DNA from: Lunularia cruciata
Taxonomy: Eukaryota > Streptophyta > Marchantiopsida > Lunulariales > Lunulariaceae
NCBI GenBank assembly: GCA_948567375.1
Contig: OX419757.1
Location: 59,148,001-59,212,000, forward strand
DNA length: 64,000 bases
Direction of reading: 5' to 3'
Part shown: positions 12,155-23,429 of the stretch, in pieces
Numbering within the stretch: position 1 is the stretch's first letter
Layout: the number at the start of each line of letters is the position of its first letter
The notes under the pieces: model-generated
What the model saw: only the letters and a program-made list of their open reading frames with translations
What the model was told of the DNA's origin: nothing
Database searches by the model: none
Program-made: the position numbers and the translations under genes

Positions 12155-14573
12155 ACACTCCTTCTCAACTTGGGGTGTTCCATGTTTATCTGAAGCCGCC
12201 TTCTGCTGAAAAGAGCACGGAATGGACCCAAGGGTTCTGCATTTGGCGAGACTTTTCTTCATTTGAACTCTAGTTTTTGTGGATTCACATGTCTTGTACC
12301 TAGATGTACTTCGTAAAGCAATCATTCAACCGCCATTCTTGTTCATCAGCGATGTTTGGTTTTCTTTGCCCACCTTCATTGGGTAGGGCCTCTCTTCCTT
12401 GTAGGATAGTGTGAACGGGTCGACTGTCCTCTATAAACTGTGTAGAACTCGGTTAATGTGCTGCGAGGGCTCCTTTGGAGTCTGTGCAGTTCGCGGACCC
12501 TTGTTATATCTTAGGTTCTGTTGGGTAGTTGATAATGCGTACTGACTCGGTACAGTAGTGTTAGTTTCTGTTAATCTTAGGTGCATCACAAACAATCGTT
12601 TTCTACAAAAGTTGCATGTAGATTCTCAGCGTCTGATTTTAGCGGACATCCGAGTCTCTGCTTAGATTTTTTGATAGCATGTGTAGAAGATCTGGGAGGC
12701 AAGGGGTCATGAACGAAGAGGTCCAATGGATTGTGTGCCAATGTGAAATAGCTAAAGCGTAGCCCAAGCTGGTATTGCCAGGTTGATGGAGGACTAGAGG
12801 GTTGCACTATCGTAGATGGATTAAAAAGTTGTTTTCTCACGAGTTTGTATAGATACTAGCTTGTGAATGCGTTGGCTCTTTAGAGGTCATCCTGAAGATG
12901 TGGTGAACTGTGTACTCCTACTCTGTTATCAATTGACCTTGGCTGTAGACGAACTGTGAAAAATCCATCCAGCCACCTGTATACTCACTCAGTGTCAATG
13001 AACACTTTTCTCCTAGCCGCCAGCTTCAGCTTCTAATGGATTCTCTATATTCTATTATATATACTCTTTCATTTCCTTTTTCCTCTTGTGATTGAATACT
13101 GATTCTGACTTTCAAATTTGCACTTGGATATCCTTACGGAGTATGCGGAATTATGTCAGCTGTCAAGAGTGTTGACGGACTCATGCTGACCTAGAGCATG
13201 CAGGGGTTAATCCCAGTCCTCATACACTCGCTCCGGGGCTGTCTCATAATTTTTGAGACTCGGGCAGCTAATGTCTTATGCACTAATATCCTCTTCCTGT
13301 CACCACTTCAAGCTTCTCTTTCGGTGTTACATTTGCTCGCACTCACAATGTACTGCAGTTATGTATGGATAAAATATATCGTGCATGCAGACTTAGACAT
13401 GCTTACCTCTGTGTAATTGATAGTTATCATGATCTTTACGGAGTCAGCATCAGAAGTCAGAGTCAGTCCTGTCATATGTGGTCATGGAACCTGGTTGTTT
13501 ACAACGGGTTCTGCATCTCATTACGCAATATGTCAAAACCGTCTAAGTGGGTGTACCCTGGATCACCCCTCCAATGAACGTCCTCTGCTCTCGCATTACT
13601 CAAATATGTGAGCTATCTAAAAGTGTTTGAGCAGCACTAGTGCACGCTACTATCTTTTTATGATAGCTGTCTGGCCCTTTAAGTTGGGAACCCGGGAAGT
13701 GGCCACCCGGTGAAGTATCTGGCCGTGTATCCTGCCTAATGGAAACAATCTGTCAGTTCACTTTACTACCAGTCCATCATTCTCTCGCTCCGCTTTTTGT
13801 GTAGAACCTGTACCGGTACACGACAACAAGGCGTCTCTTTCGATCAGCCGGTTTACTTTTGTCAGTAGTTACAAAAGATCACTCTATCCCGGAGAACTGT
13901 AGACGAGACGCAGTTACTGAGAACTGCGGAATAGACTGAGTCACACAGACCTGTCTGTTCTTAGAACGGATTTGGTGTACTGGAGCCAACGGCTGTGGCT
14001 CTTCACTCTCTGGGCCACATGGTCTATCGCGGGCCAGTCTTCCTGAACCGCTCTTGGAGGAAAGGCAATGTGCACATTGTCGCAGTTCACTCTTGACACA
14101 CACAAACCACAATGAGACAAATGATAGTACAGTACCCTATTGGGCCACCTGCCGCAAGTGGGACTATGTCCAGGACCTCGTCACCAGCACTTGCATTATT
14201 GCGAAGGAGAAGTCACCAGTTCCAATAATGCCGACCAAGTTCGCCATTACTCAAACCACGTAGCTGCACTGTAGATGCAACTGAGGTTAAATCTTACGGT
14301 GTTCCGAGGATGAGAAATTGATGGTCTTGCGACCCCATAGTGCTCTACACTCCTGTAGCGTAGTGAAAGTCATGCCAACAACCACAGTAGACACAAACCC
14401 TCATACATTCTGATCAGTTACGCCAAAGATTTGTTAAAAGCGAATATTCCCAAGTGAATGAACTTTGTCTGACAGGAGACCAACTTGTGAGAAGTTAAAA
14501 TCGATTACACAGTTCACAAAATTGGCGCCCGCTCGTGTCCAAGCTTCATAAATTGAACCTTTCTTGCTCTTGC
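12155..14573. other. bHLH 3' flank and intergenic DNA, no gene recognised
   Basis: It begins with the untranslated 3' part of the bHLH gene; the polyadenylation site cannot be placed, though T-rich 'tattctattatatata' near 13047-13062 is a possible end region. Small open frames (such as 13879-14112, minus, 77 codons) resemble nothing I know. Composition remains that of the genic island. Confidence 0.5.
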
Positions 14574-14658
14574 TCGAAAAATCACTAAACTTCAATATTG
14601 TGGGTCACACTTTTCCGGTCAGTGTGGCCTACAATATTGAAGTTCAGTGATTTTTCGA
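14574..14658. repeat. 85-nt near-perfect hairpin (37-bp arms, 11-nt loop)
   Basis: The left arm 14574-14610 (tcgaaaaatcactaaac...) and right arm 14622-14658 (...gttcagtgatttttcga) pair over 37 bp with three mismatches that could be G-U in RNA. The loop is ttttccggtca. It is compatible with a small foldback transposon (MITE) or a plant miRNA/siRNA precursor. No clear flanking target duplication was seen. Confidence 0.8.
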
Positions 14659-15245
14659 AAGGATTACTCTGATTAGTATGGATAACACCAATACACACTA
14701 ATTAAAAATCTACACTGATAAAAAGATGAAACAATTGGCGTGGATCCATACTGTTTGAAGGAAAATTTTACTGTAGTGTATTCTATTATTCAAATACACA
14801 AAATATGTTGAAAGGACATGATTGTGTTGTTTGGAAGGATCATTTGTGCAATTGTGTGCCATGCCACTTCCCAGACATTGAATGCACTATGGACCCAAGC
14901 TTGGTTGTTGTATATGCAGCTTGCAGTATATGGTATGTGGCTATTTTGGTGGAGCTACTAATATATTGGTATGTGATAGTGATGTGATGGTTGTTTGAGA
15001 GGATGGCCTATGACATGTTTGACTCTTCTCTTCATGGTGGTTCCCCAAAGATAGTGGTTAGGTCCTCAATGTACTTTACTTATAGCTAGTTCACTCTTTA
15101 TGTGATATACACTGCAAATATGCAACTAACTATGTAGCTTGATAGCACCCAACGTCATAATCTCTGCCCACCATAAGGCATAACACATACTTGGAGTAGA
15201 TAACTATTTAGAGCTAGAGTGACCTAGCCGCTAGCTAGGGGTATA

Positions 15246-15360
15246 ATTGTGGTACTCTAGAGTTCATGTATAACTTTTGTATGAGTTGTGTTTCTATAGT
15301 GTATGATATTAACAATGATTTACGTTGTGTAACAATGTTTTTACACACTACATCTATCAC
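15246..15360 (+). repeat. direct repeat, copy 1 (partner at 15785)
   Basis: 'attgtggtactctagagttc' and the following 'acttttgtatgagttgtg' recur 539 bp downstream with scattered substitutions. Confidence 0.8.
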
Positions 15361-15784
15361 AACATTTGTAATGCCGAAGCTAGTTTGCTCAAATGCTATA
15401 ATGATAACCTTGGCAGTTAGAGTTACATCAGTAGTTGCTCAAAGACTACTTAGTGGTAGCCAGATTTCATGGTAGGGCTAGTGATTACACCATGGGACCC
15501 ACCATCACTTGCACCATTTGCACCATCAATGGCACCATTAGAGTTGGAGATCCAAGTTGAGTAGAAGTATTCATTAAAAGTGCAACTTTAGGGAGCTCAC
15601 TTCTTTGTTTGAGTTCTTGGCTATGGTGGACAAAGGCCGGCAAGTATCACTTGGGAGTCTCTTAGCTAAAGTGGGTGTGGTTTGACCATAATCAATGCAC
15701 ATTGTTGAGAGATTATTGAGTTGAGGATTGAGTTTTGAGGATTGATCCAAGTTGAGTGTGATTAGAATGTGAACTGGATTTATT

Positions 15785-15897
15785 ATTGTGGTACTTTAGA
15801 GTTCATGTATGACTTTTGTATGAGTTGTGCTTTTAAAGTGTATGATGTTGACAACAATGTATATTGTGTAGTGATGTATAAACACATAACACTATCT
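15785..15897 (+). repeat. direct repeat, copy 2 (partner at 15246)
   Basis: Same segment as 15246-15360, again with 'agttcatgta' then 'acttttgtatgagttgtg'; about 80% alike by eye. Spacing suggests a segmental duplication or two LTR-like remnants of a small element. Confidence 0.8.
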
Positions 15898-17370
15898 AAA
15901 ATCTTTGAAAATAAAGTAGAACTCATCAAAGAAGATGTGTATACATGTCATCATTATACGTGTCATCAAGCATAATACAATAGTTTATGTAATATTAAAG
16001 TAGAAGAATGGTGCTTTCAATTAGGTAATTAATTATAAGTTTTTAGGAGATTTTGGATCAAGACGATCAAGTTAAACTTAATTGTAAGCAGAATTTAAAA
16101 GCTTCAATACTATTGCTTAGCCCTTTATCCACTAGCCTTCTAGTCTATTATTCATGATTGTAATAACTCCATAGATCATCCCAGTAAAATTGCAAATGTT
16201 GTCCAAATGGAATTGAAATAGAGAGTACACATTGGATGATTTTTCTCTAATAATACTAATGCACATTACTTGAATAAAAGTGATTTTTTGTTTTGTTAAA
16301 TGCAGTATTTTATATGATTAACACGTTATAGTCTTGTGTTAAGGATGATCATCTCCATAATCTTTAATCTGATGATCAATAATAACAATATCCGTCGTGA
16401 ATTTTATTATACTTACTTTACCCTAAATCTCTATAAACATTGAAAGGCATAGCAAAGAATAATCTAGCAATCTAGAGAATATTCACGGATAAATTAGTGT
16501 TAAGTGAAAGTTAAAATATTCCTCAATAAAAATATATTGTGCCCTATACTCTCATTGCAAATCCTAGTTGGCCGTGTACAATATTGGAAGTAAAACATTA
16601 GTGAGCATAGGCCCTTACTCTTTGTTGTTGTTTTAACATAAAGATGAAATTGAAATCTTCACTATTACACGTCACTATCACACTTAGGTGTCTAGTACTA
16701 CTTGTCTAGATCCCACATATGATTATTATTAGTTTGGAAGCAGCATGAAGTCAGTATTCGTTTTCATATATATATATATAGACGTGTCTATATTCACGAA
16801 TGGAACTAGACCAATTGGCACCAAATTGCTGAAAGAAGCAGAAATGCGAAATTTCAAACGCAATCGAGCAAACTGATGAAACTAGATGCAACAGATTGTT
16901 GTAAAGCTGAAGAGAAAATAGGGTAAATATCTCTCCCATCATTGACGAGTAATACCTTTTGACTTGTTCCATACATTTACTTGACTACATTTTGAACCCC
17001 TAGGTTTACCCGAAGCAATTTGTACTATCTGTCGCTCAACAAATCCCCAAAAGTAATTACTTTATTGGTACAAACATATTACTGTACATTATTATAACCC
17101 GCAACAGGTTGCATAAGTTTCACGTTTTAATTATCCCTTTTTATTTTCCCAGACAAAAGACGATCCTCCTGCACGGATGTTTCTCAGTCCTCGCTTTTTG
17201 CATGACCAGACCTTGAGAATAACGTACAGTACGCGGAAATGTATTCTCAACTTGCAGGTGGGAACATTCCACCTTTTTTATACAGTCTTTGCTTTCCTCA
17301 GTGTGGTAGGGCAGATTTTTCATACAGAACTCTATTGGAGCTAAGCCTCCTGTTACCTTTTCTTCTCTCC

Positions 17371-17450
17371 CTTGTACGGAATCTTCCCTTCCTTCATTTT
17401 TCTTACGCGGTCGCCTTTACCTTTTATACAGTCTTGCTTTCTTGATATTG
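17371..17450 (+). repeat. GCGGTCGCC-type dispersed repeat, copy 2
   Basis: In order: 'ctcccttgtacgg', 'tcttccc', TACGCGGTCGCC (17404-17415), 'atacagtcttg' and 'attgagagaa'. The same blocks occur in reverse complement at 25787-25842, and partly on both strands at 30786-30881. 'ttatacagtc(t)ttgctttc' is also repeated at 17276-17296. Confidence 0.6.
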
Positions 17451-18855
17451 AGAGAATTTTTATTACTATTTTGTTTTTTTGAGAATAGGGGCGATTTGAA
17501 AGTGGAATCTCAGCTCCTTCTTCATCATGATGTCGTGCCTTTTCAGGATATCACACGTGATGTGCAATGCAAGTGTCGTAATTAAGGTAGGGATGTGTTG
17601 TTTACGACAGTAAGGAGGAAGAACAAGAAGTGGGAAGTTCTGGGAAGTGTAGACTTAAACCGGTATATAAGTGTTCTCCCATTTTCTGTTGCTGAGATTA
17701 CACGGCAGGAGAGGTTGTGGATTTTCTCAACCTCAAAGCAGAGTGAGTGGAGTGTTTGGTTTGGGCAGCTGTGGTTGCTGTAGATGTGAGGCTGGAAGAA
17801 AGTCAACGCATCCTAGGTTTAGTTTGGTGGTAAGGTGAAGGATTAGAGTAGTACCTTCGTGGGTGGGAAAAAATGGGCATGTGATCGGAGAAGGAAGGTA
17901 GCTGCCGTCTGCTATTTCTAGGCAGGGAAGAAAAATGTGGAGATATAGAGTGTGATCGGATGTAGCCATCAGTCAGTCATTGCAGAGGGAGTTGAAACCG
18001 TGCTAGAAGTGCTTATGATTCGAAAAAGGTAAAACAAGTCGTTGAGTGGACCAGTTAGAGTAAACACTTGATTCGTGAAGAATAGCGTGATGACATACAC
18101 TGTCAGGTTTTGACGAATCACAGCACTGAAAGAAAGCAATGAGTTCGTTCCAAAGGGATGGATCAGGTGTTGACTTGGTCTGGACCTGACTCCTAGGATT
18201 TGGGGAAAGAGCGTCTCGTTAAAAAATTTCTTCTGTGAAGCAGGTCCATACACCACAAGGCAGGCAACCGGCTGAATTAGGAGTCTGGTATCATGTAAAC
18301 TGGACGGCTCTGCCACAATTCGCTGTGAGGAGTGAAGATTTCATATTTTATTAGGCATTCACATCTGCGGAGCTGCAGGTCTTGGGCCTTCATGGGTTAG
18401 GAGTTACAGACCGAGGATTCAACTCCCTTGACTGGTCAGTCGGATCCTTTTAACACCTTTGGACAAAACGATGATTCTTTCGAGGACTTGGTTTTGATGC
18501 AGGGAATCTATAGTAGTTAGTGCAGATCAACTCAAGGGGTTTGAAGGCAGAGCAGAGGAAGGAAATATTCTCTCAGTGACTTTTTAAGTCTCAGCGTCGG
18601 AGTCCTTTCTCAAGCTGGATCGTTGAGAATTTGTCAAGTTCTGTAACACACCAGAGTGAAAGGAGATAAATATTAGTCTACCCTGCTATTGGGTTTCCGG
18701 TCAAGGGATTTTAAAAATAGTTTTTTCTGCAACAGCAGTAACGGGCGTGTATGAAATCTAGATTCTAGAGGCCCTTAATCTGTCGACTCAATTCCGAGAA
18801 ATCGGAATTGGAGAACCCCCGATCGTCCTTTGGTTGGTAGATTACGCTTAGCAGG
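17451..18855 (+). promoter_or_regulatory. presumed upstream region of the pantothenate kinase gene
   Basis: GC-richer island DNA directly upstream of the kinase ATG; no other gene is recognised in it. An in-frame TAG (18838-18840) precedes the start codon. 'acgcttagcag' directly before the ATG could be a splice acceptor of a 5'-leader intron, but this cannot be decided by eye. Confidence 0.35.
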
Positions 18856-21800
18856 ATGAGTCATTGGAAGGCTAAATCACCTGGGGAGGTAATTGTTCCC
18901 TCTAGTGTGGAAACAGCGGAGAATTTGAAACAGCACATGTGTCGAACTTTACACCCAAGTGCATCGTTTCCAGGTACAACAGCAGCGCAGCCTTTCCAGA
19001 TCGTAAATGCTGAAAGCTTGGTATCACCGGTTGATCCTGTTTTCTTGGAAGGTGCATCCTCACGAGCGCTTTTTGGGTTAGACATCGGGGGCACACTCTG
19101 CAAAGTTGTGTACTTCGAGCCTTCTGTGGATAAAGATAAGGACTGTCTCAGAAGCTCCAAATCTGAGAACAATTTTGCAACCAGGGAAAAGATAGCCAAG
19201 GGCAAATTTAGTCACTCAGAGAGTCCTGGTTTTGAGTGCGAGCGGCCTGAGAGTAATGGGGATTTTTTAGCTGGGGAAATATCGTCAGGTTTCAGTGTAA
19301 GCTCATCAAAGGAAGAGAATGTCGCAGAGTTTCTGGTTTCCAGATTGGACCTGGAAGATGATTATAAGGAGAGTGCTAGCCGAGAAACGGAGACCGTTGA
19401 CCTTGTCGAAGAAAACTGTGTAGAGTGCAGTTGTTGCACTCCAAGAGTGCAACCGAGAAGCATAGACCGGGGAGATGATTTGAATTCCAAAAGGCGAGCT
19501 CGCAAGATTTGGGTCTCGAGTCATGAACCTGTTCACCTTCCTGGACGAGGCACACTGTACTTCAAGTGCTTTGGTGAGTTTATTCTGCCGTCCCCACTCC
19601 TGCTTAAAACTATCATCGGGGATTGGCCTCCGCGTTAAGGGCTCCGTGCCTTCCCTATTGTGAACAATAATTAATTGATTGCTACAATCCTTCCTCCGAA
19701 TTGAAAACTCTGCGCATTTTCCTATAATCTCTTCTCCTCACACTTACCCGATTTTCTACGGTGAACCATGACCGTAGCTACCTTTGATTGCATACATCGA
19801 GCTCTCATAATGGAACTCTGCAACTTGAGGATGTAAGCTTCCTTTAGGTTGAACCTCACTATAGCCCTGTACCTGTGGACCAATTTCTGTGGGTTATACA
19901 CTTGCTGACTTCCTTGTCTTTCAGAAACCTGGCTGATGGAAGACTTCCTAAATTTGACCAAGGAGTATCAGTTGGTGACTGGCGGTCGCGCAATTGGTGC
20001 CACGGGGTAGGTGAAATACTCATCCTTGAGTTTATACTTTCATGAGTTTCTTTTGTCCCGGAGAATTTACTGAGTGAGGTAATCGGCAGGGGTGGAGCTA
20101 AAAAGTTCAGTGATCAGTTTCTCGAAATTGCCGGACTACAACTCCAGAAAGCGGATGAGCTGAGAAGGTACATCGCAATGTACTGCTTTCTAGTTTCTTG
20201 TGATCATAGAATTTATGGTGGAATTTATCACAGATTTTGCATTACTAATCTAGGGAATCTCGAATTTCAGTTAATATGTTCAATATTTTCTGTAAGTATA
20301 TCAGTGATCAACCAAGTGCCTGACATCTGGTTGAATTCAAGCTAGCAGATACACGTAGCAGCTAAAAGATCCAGATAATTTCTTGCGAGACAAGTAGCCC
20401 TTTCTCTCCATCTCCACCAATCATCAGCCCTAAACCTTTCTCTGTGATGGGACAGTTTGGTTCGCGGCATTGATTTCCTTGCAAGTAATGCTCAACAGGA
20501 GAGTTTCGAGTACCTTACTGGTAATTGGAGCTATTGCCATGATGAACCCTGTTTGCGATGCTTTTGACTCAATGCTCTCTTCATGATATGAATAAAGACA
20601 CAAGCATATCATGTTGCCGATGACTCTGGGATGGATGAATATCCCCAGGTTGTTACAAGGGAGGCATCATCCAAAGGCCTTGGCAACCAGAGAATAGTAG
20701 TGATGATGCCAGTGATATCTCGTCAGGAGATGAGGTATCTCCTACTTTTGCGTCAGAGAAATCTCTGCTGAATTCCACTCTTCATTCAAACATGTCGATA
20801 GCAGCAGACTTATATGAGAATGAAACACCAGAAAAGCAAAAGAGAGTTAAGAAGGTGAAAGGCTTGCCGGTCAAAGGGCCTGTCATTGCGCGCATTGACA
20901 ATTTAGTGCGGGTAGCGAGGAGGGAATCTCTTCATCCTTACCTTGTGGTATGTTCCACAGTTCACGCCGAAGATCATTTCTGCTGAATGGAATGTAGCAA
21001 GTGTCAGTCAAACCTGCGTATCTGATTTCAGAATGTAGAAATAATTGACTTGCGTTTCAAAGATCACTGCTAGTTCAACAAATCTAGAGTTTTGTCGAAG
21101 ACATCATGCAGGTTTTGTAGTTAAGCATCATCTAAAATTTCATCGCCTTGCCTTGGTATCTCTGTTATGAGGACAAGAATATGCTGAGAACCACCTACTT
21201 GGAAAATATGTGGCGAATTTGAATACTGTTCTCTAGCAACTAGTATAGAATTCAATTCCGCCAGAAAGTCAATCATATTGAGTCGAATTAAACTTTGCAT
21301 GTACTGGAAACTCTGGTGTGAGTAATGAACAAGTCGCCGTTAACCTAGTGTCTAAATGATCTGAGAGTCGGGAAAATCTTCACCATCACGCGCTTCTGAA
21401 GTCTTTTCTGAAGATTCCATGCGGTCCACTGTATCCTACGTTAATGCCTGCAGGTCAATATAGGTTCTGGTGTCAGTATTCTCCGGGTGGACTCTCCTGA
21501 GAAATTTGAACGCGTGGGCGGCACAAGTCTTGGAGGAAGGTTGGTTGGACATTCTATCCTTTGAACGTCCCAATATGTTTTTACTGGTTATGGCTGATTC
21601 ATTACTTTTTGCCGCATCTTACCTTCCATTGTGTAGGAAGAGGAGGTTCAAAGACTTGTTTTTTGTTGTCCAATGAAAATCTTGTTGAATGCAAGTGAAA
21701 TGAATGGATACGTCTAGGCATTTGCGCTAGATCTAACGTGCGGGAATAATTCTCGACCAATATATTGCTCTCTGAATGTCCTCTGAAGAACAAACGCGAA

Positions 21801-23429
21801 GTAAGAACTTTTCAGTTATTTGACCTAATCATGGCGAAAATATTATGCCATTTGAGTTTACGGCAGCTAATTAGCTTTCAAGACGCTTAACGATGAAAAT
21901 TCCTGTCGTTGTTCCTGGAAGGGAATAAGCCGCATCCGCTTTTATGTACCGAGCATTCTGATCTGACTTTCTTTCCAAATTGCAGTACTTTCCTCGGATT
22001 AGCATCTGCCCTGACAGGCTGCACAAGGTTCGTACCCCTTTTACGAACTGGATATACGCAGCAAGCTGATCAATTTTGTTTACAGTTTTCATGATAGCAA
22101 GGATTGCTCTTTCACTTGGCATCTCCACTTGTAGCAGTTTTCCATTCAACTCATCCAGGTTCTCTCAATATATGTCGACAGTTTCGAGGAAGCAATCAAC
22201 CTATCAATGCAGGGTGACTCAACACAAGTTGATATGCTGGTTGGTGATATTTACGGTACGTGCTCTCTTATATTGTGGCTTTCTACAACTGAAATTTGTG
22301 ATTATCTGTCTACCAAATTACTTACTCTTCATCAGCAGGAGGCGACTACACTGAGATGAATCTTGCAGCAACAACAGTAGCAAGCTCTTTTGGGAAGGTG
22401 CGACTTCTCTGACAATGTTTAGGACGAAATTTAAGAAGGATATCAATATGATTATGCGCCTGGAATAATGTTACATCCACAGCAGCTCTTGATATCACCC
22501 TGTCCTTGCACACTTCCGGGTCTGAGAGGTTCCCCTATATTTGACCAGCTTGTGCATCCAGGAAAGGTTCCAACAAAGCAAGCCCCACAACATCTTGCGA
22601 AAGCAGCTCTCCTAATGGTGACCAATAATATTGGCTCTATCGCCTGGTTACATGCACGGAATTCAGGAGTGCGATCTATCATGTTTACTGGAAGTTTTCT
22701 CCACAACAACAAGGTATAAACCTTTGCACCTACACCTTGTCTCGTTAATATCAGTCCACCTTCTGTACATCGCATGACATGCTGTAGTTCCTAAGAGATT
22801 TTTTTACTCACATCATTCACGACCTTGAGCTTCTTTTCTTGTGATTATTAAGACTGCTTGGGGTGGCCTCGTGTAATTGGTTGAATATAATACTTCCTAC
22901 ACAATCATTTGTTTACGTGGGTAGAGCTAGTTAGCGATCCTGTACTTATGGGGTGTACCCCGCTAGAATCATGGTAGCACTCAAGCACAAGACTGAGTTT
23001 CCGAAAAGCCGTTTGGAAGGTCCAAGCAGAGGTGGGATGCAATGTGTACGCTCTCCGAATTCTCAACCAAACTTGTGCACAATTAACCAGGTCAAGTTTG
23101 AATCTGTGCAGCTTGCAATGCGACTCTTATCAGTAGCTATGGACTTTTGGTCGAAAGGGAATATGAAGGTGGTGAAAACTTTCTCTGTCTCTGCGTCTAT
23201 TCTCGAGACTTGATCTTCATACTTAAAGCTTCCTTCTACTGTACTTAGTTCAAATATGATTTAGAATGTCAATACAACTCAATACTTATTCTCAATGGAC
23301 CAATGAGTGAAGCATGTATGTATGAAACAGGCTGTATTCTTAAGACACGAGGGCCATGCTGGTGCTGTTGGAGCTCTCCTTAGTGCTTTGGACCCGTCAA
23401 ATTCTCTTGAGGCATTGCTTCTCAAGTAG
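18856..23429 (+). CDS. PANK: Type II (eukaryotic) pantothenate kinase, 12 coding exons
   Basis: This enzyme phosphorylates pantothenate with ATP, the first step of CoA synthesis. Coding exons: 18856-19573, 19925-20006, 20090-20167, 20456-20520, 20649-20947, 21454-21539, 21986-22027, 22182-22255, 22339-22397, 22549-22713, 23091-23168, 23331-23429. All introns are GT-AG and phases agree, giving 614 aa. Visible motifs: GLDIGGTLCK (residues 74-83, ATP-binding start of the actin-like fold), ATGGGA (265-270), KADEL (287-291, Glu290 aligning with the family's catalytic Glu), VNIGSGVS (415-422), ERVGGTSLGG (433-442, conserved Arg434), LTGC, DIYGGDY (479-485), TNNIG, DFWSKG and LRHEGHAGAVGALL near the end. 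Two insertions relative to animal enzymes, about 91-220 (Ser/acidic) and 316-400, explain the length. No DUF89 phosphatase domain follows, so it resembles single-domain plant PANK1 rather than fused PANK2. The exon 10 acceptor (22548/22549) is the least certain junction. Confidence 0.94.

Larger units (their letters stand above)
14659..17370. other. intergenic DNA with diverged duplications, no gene recognised
   Basis: AT-rich from about 14,680, with no protein-like frame. It holds two copies of a roughly 114-bp segment (15246-15360 and 15785-15897), a run of 'accat/gcacca' units near 15,490-15,535 and a short TA run near 16,770. Confidence 0.5.

Noticed and set aside
11963-12325. 120-codon minus-strand frame
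   Set aside because: Antisense shadow of the last bHLH exon.
13680-13740. possible tRNA-like GC-rich hairpins ('gaacccgggaagtggccacccgg')
   Set aside because: Could not form a cloverleaf with T-arm GTTCRA and a 7-bp acceptor stem.
18861-19205. 114-codon minus-strand frame
   Set aside because: Antisense shadow of kinase exon 1.
22452-22775. 107-codon minus-strand frame
   Set aside because: Antisense shadow of kinase exon 10.
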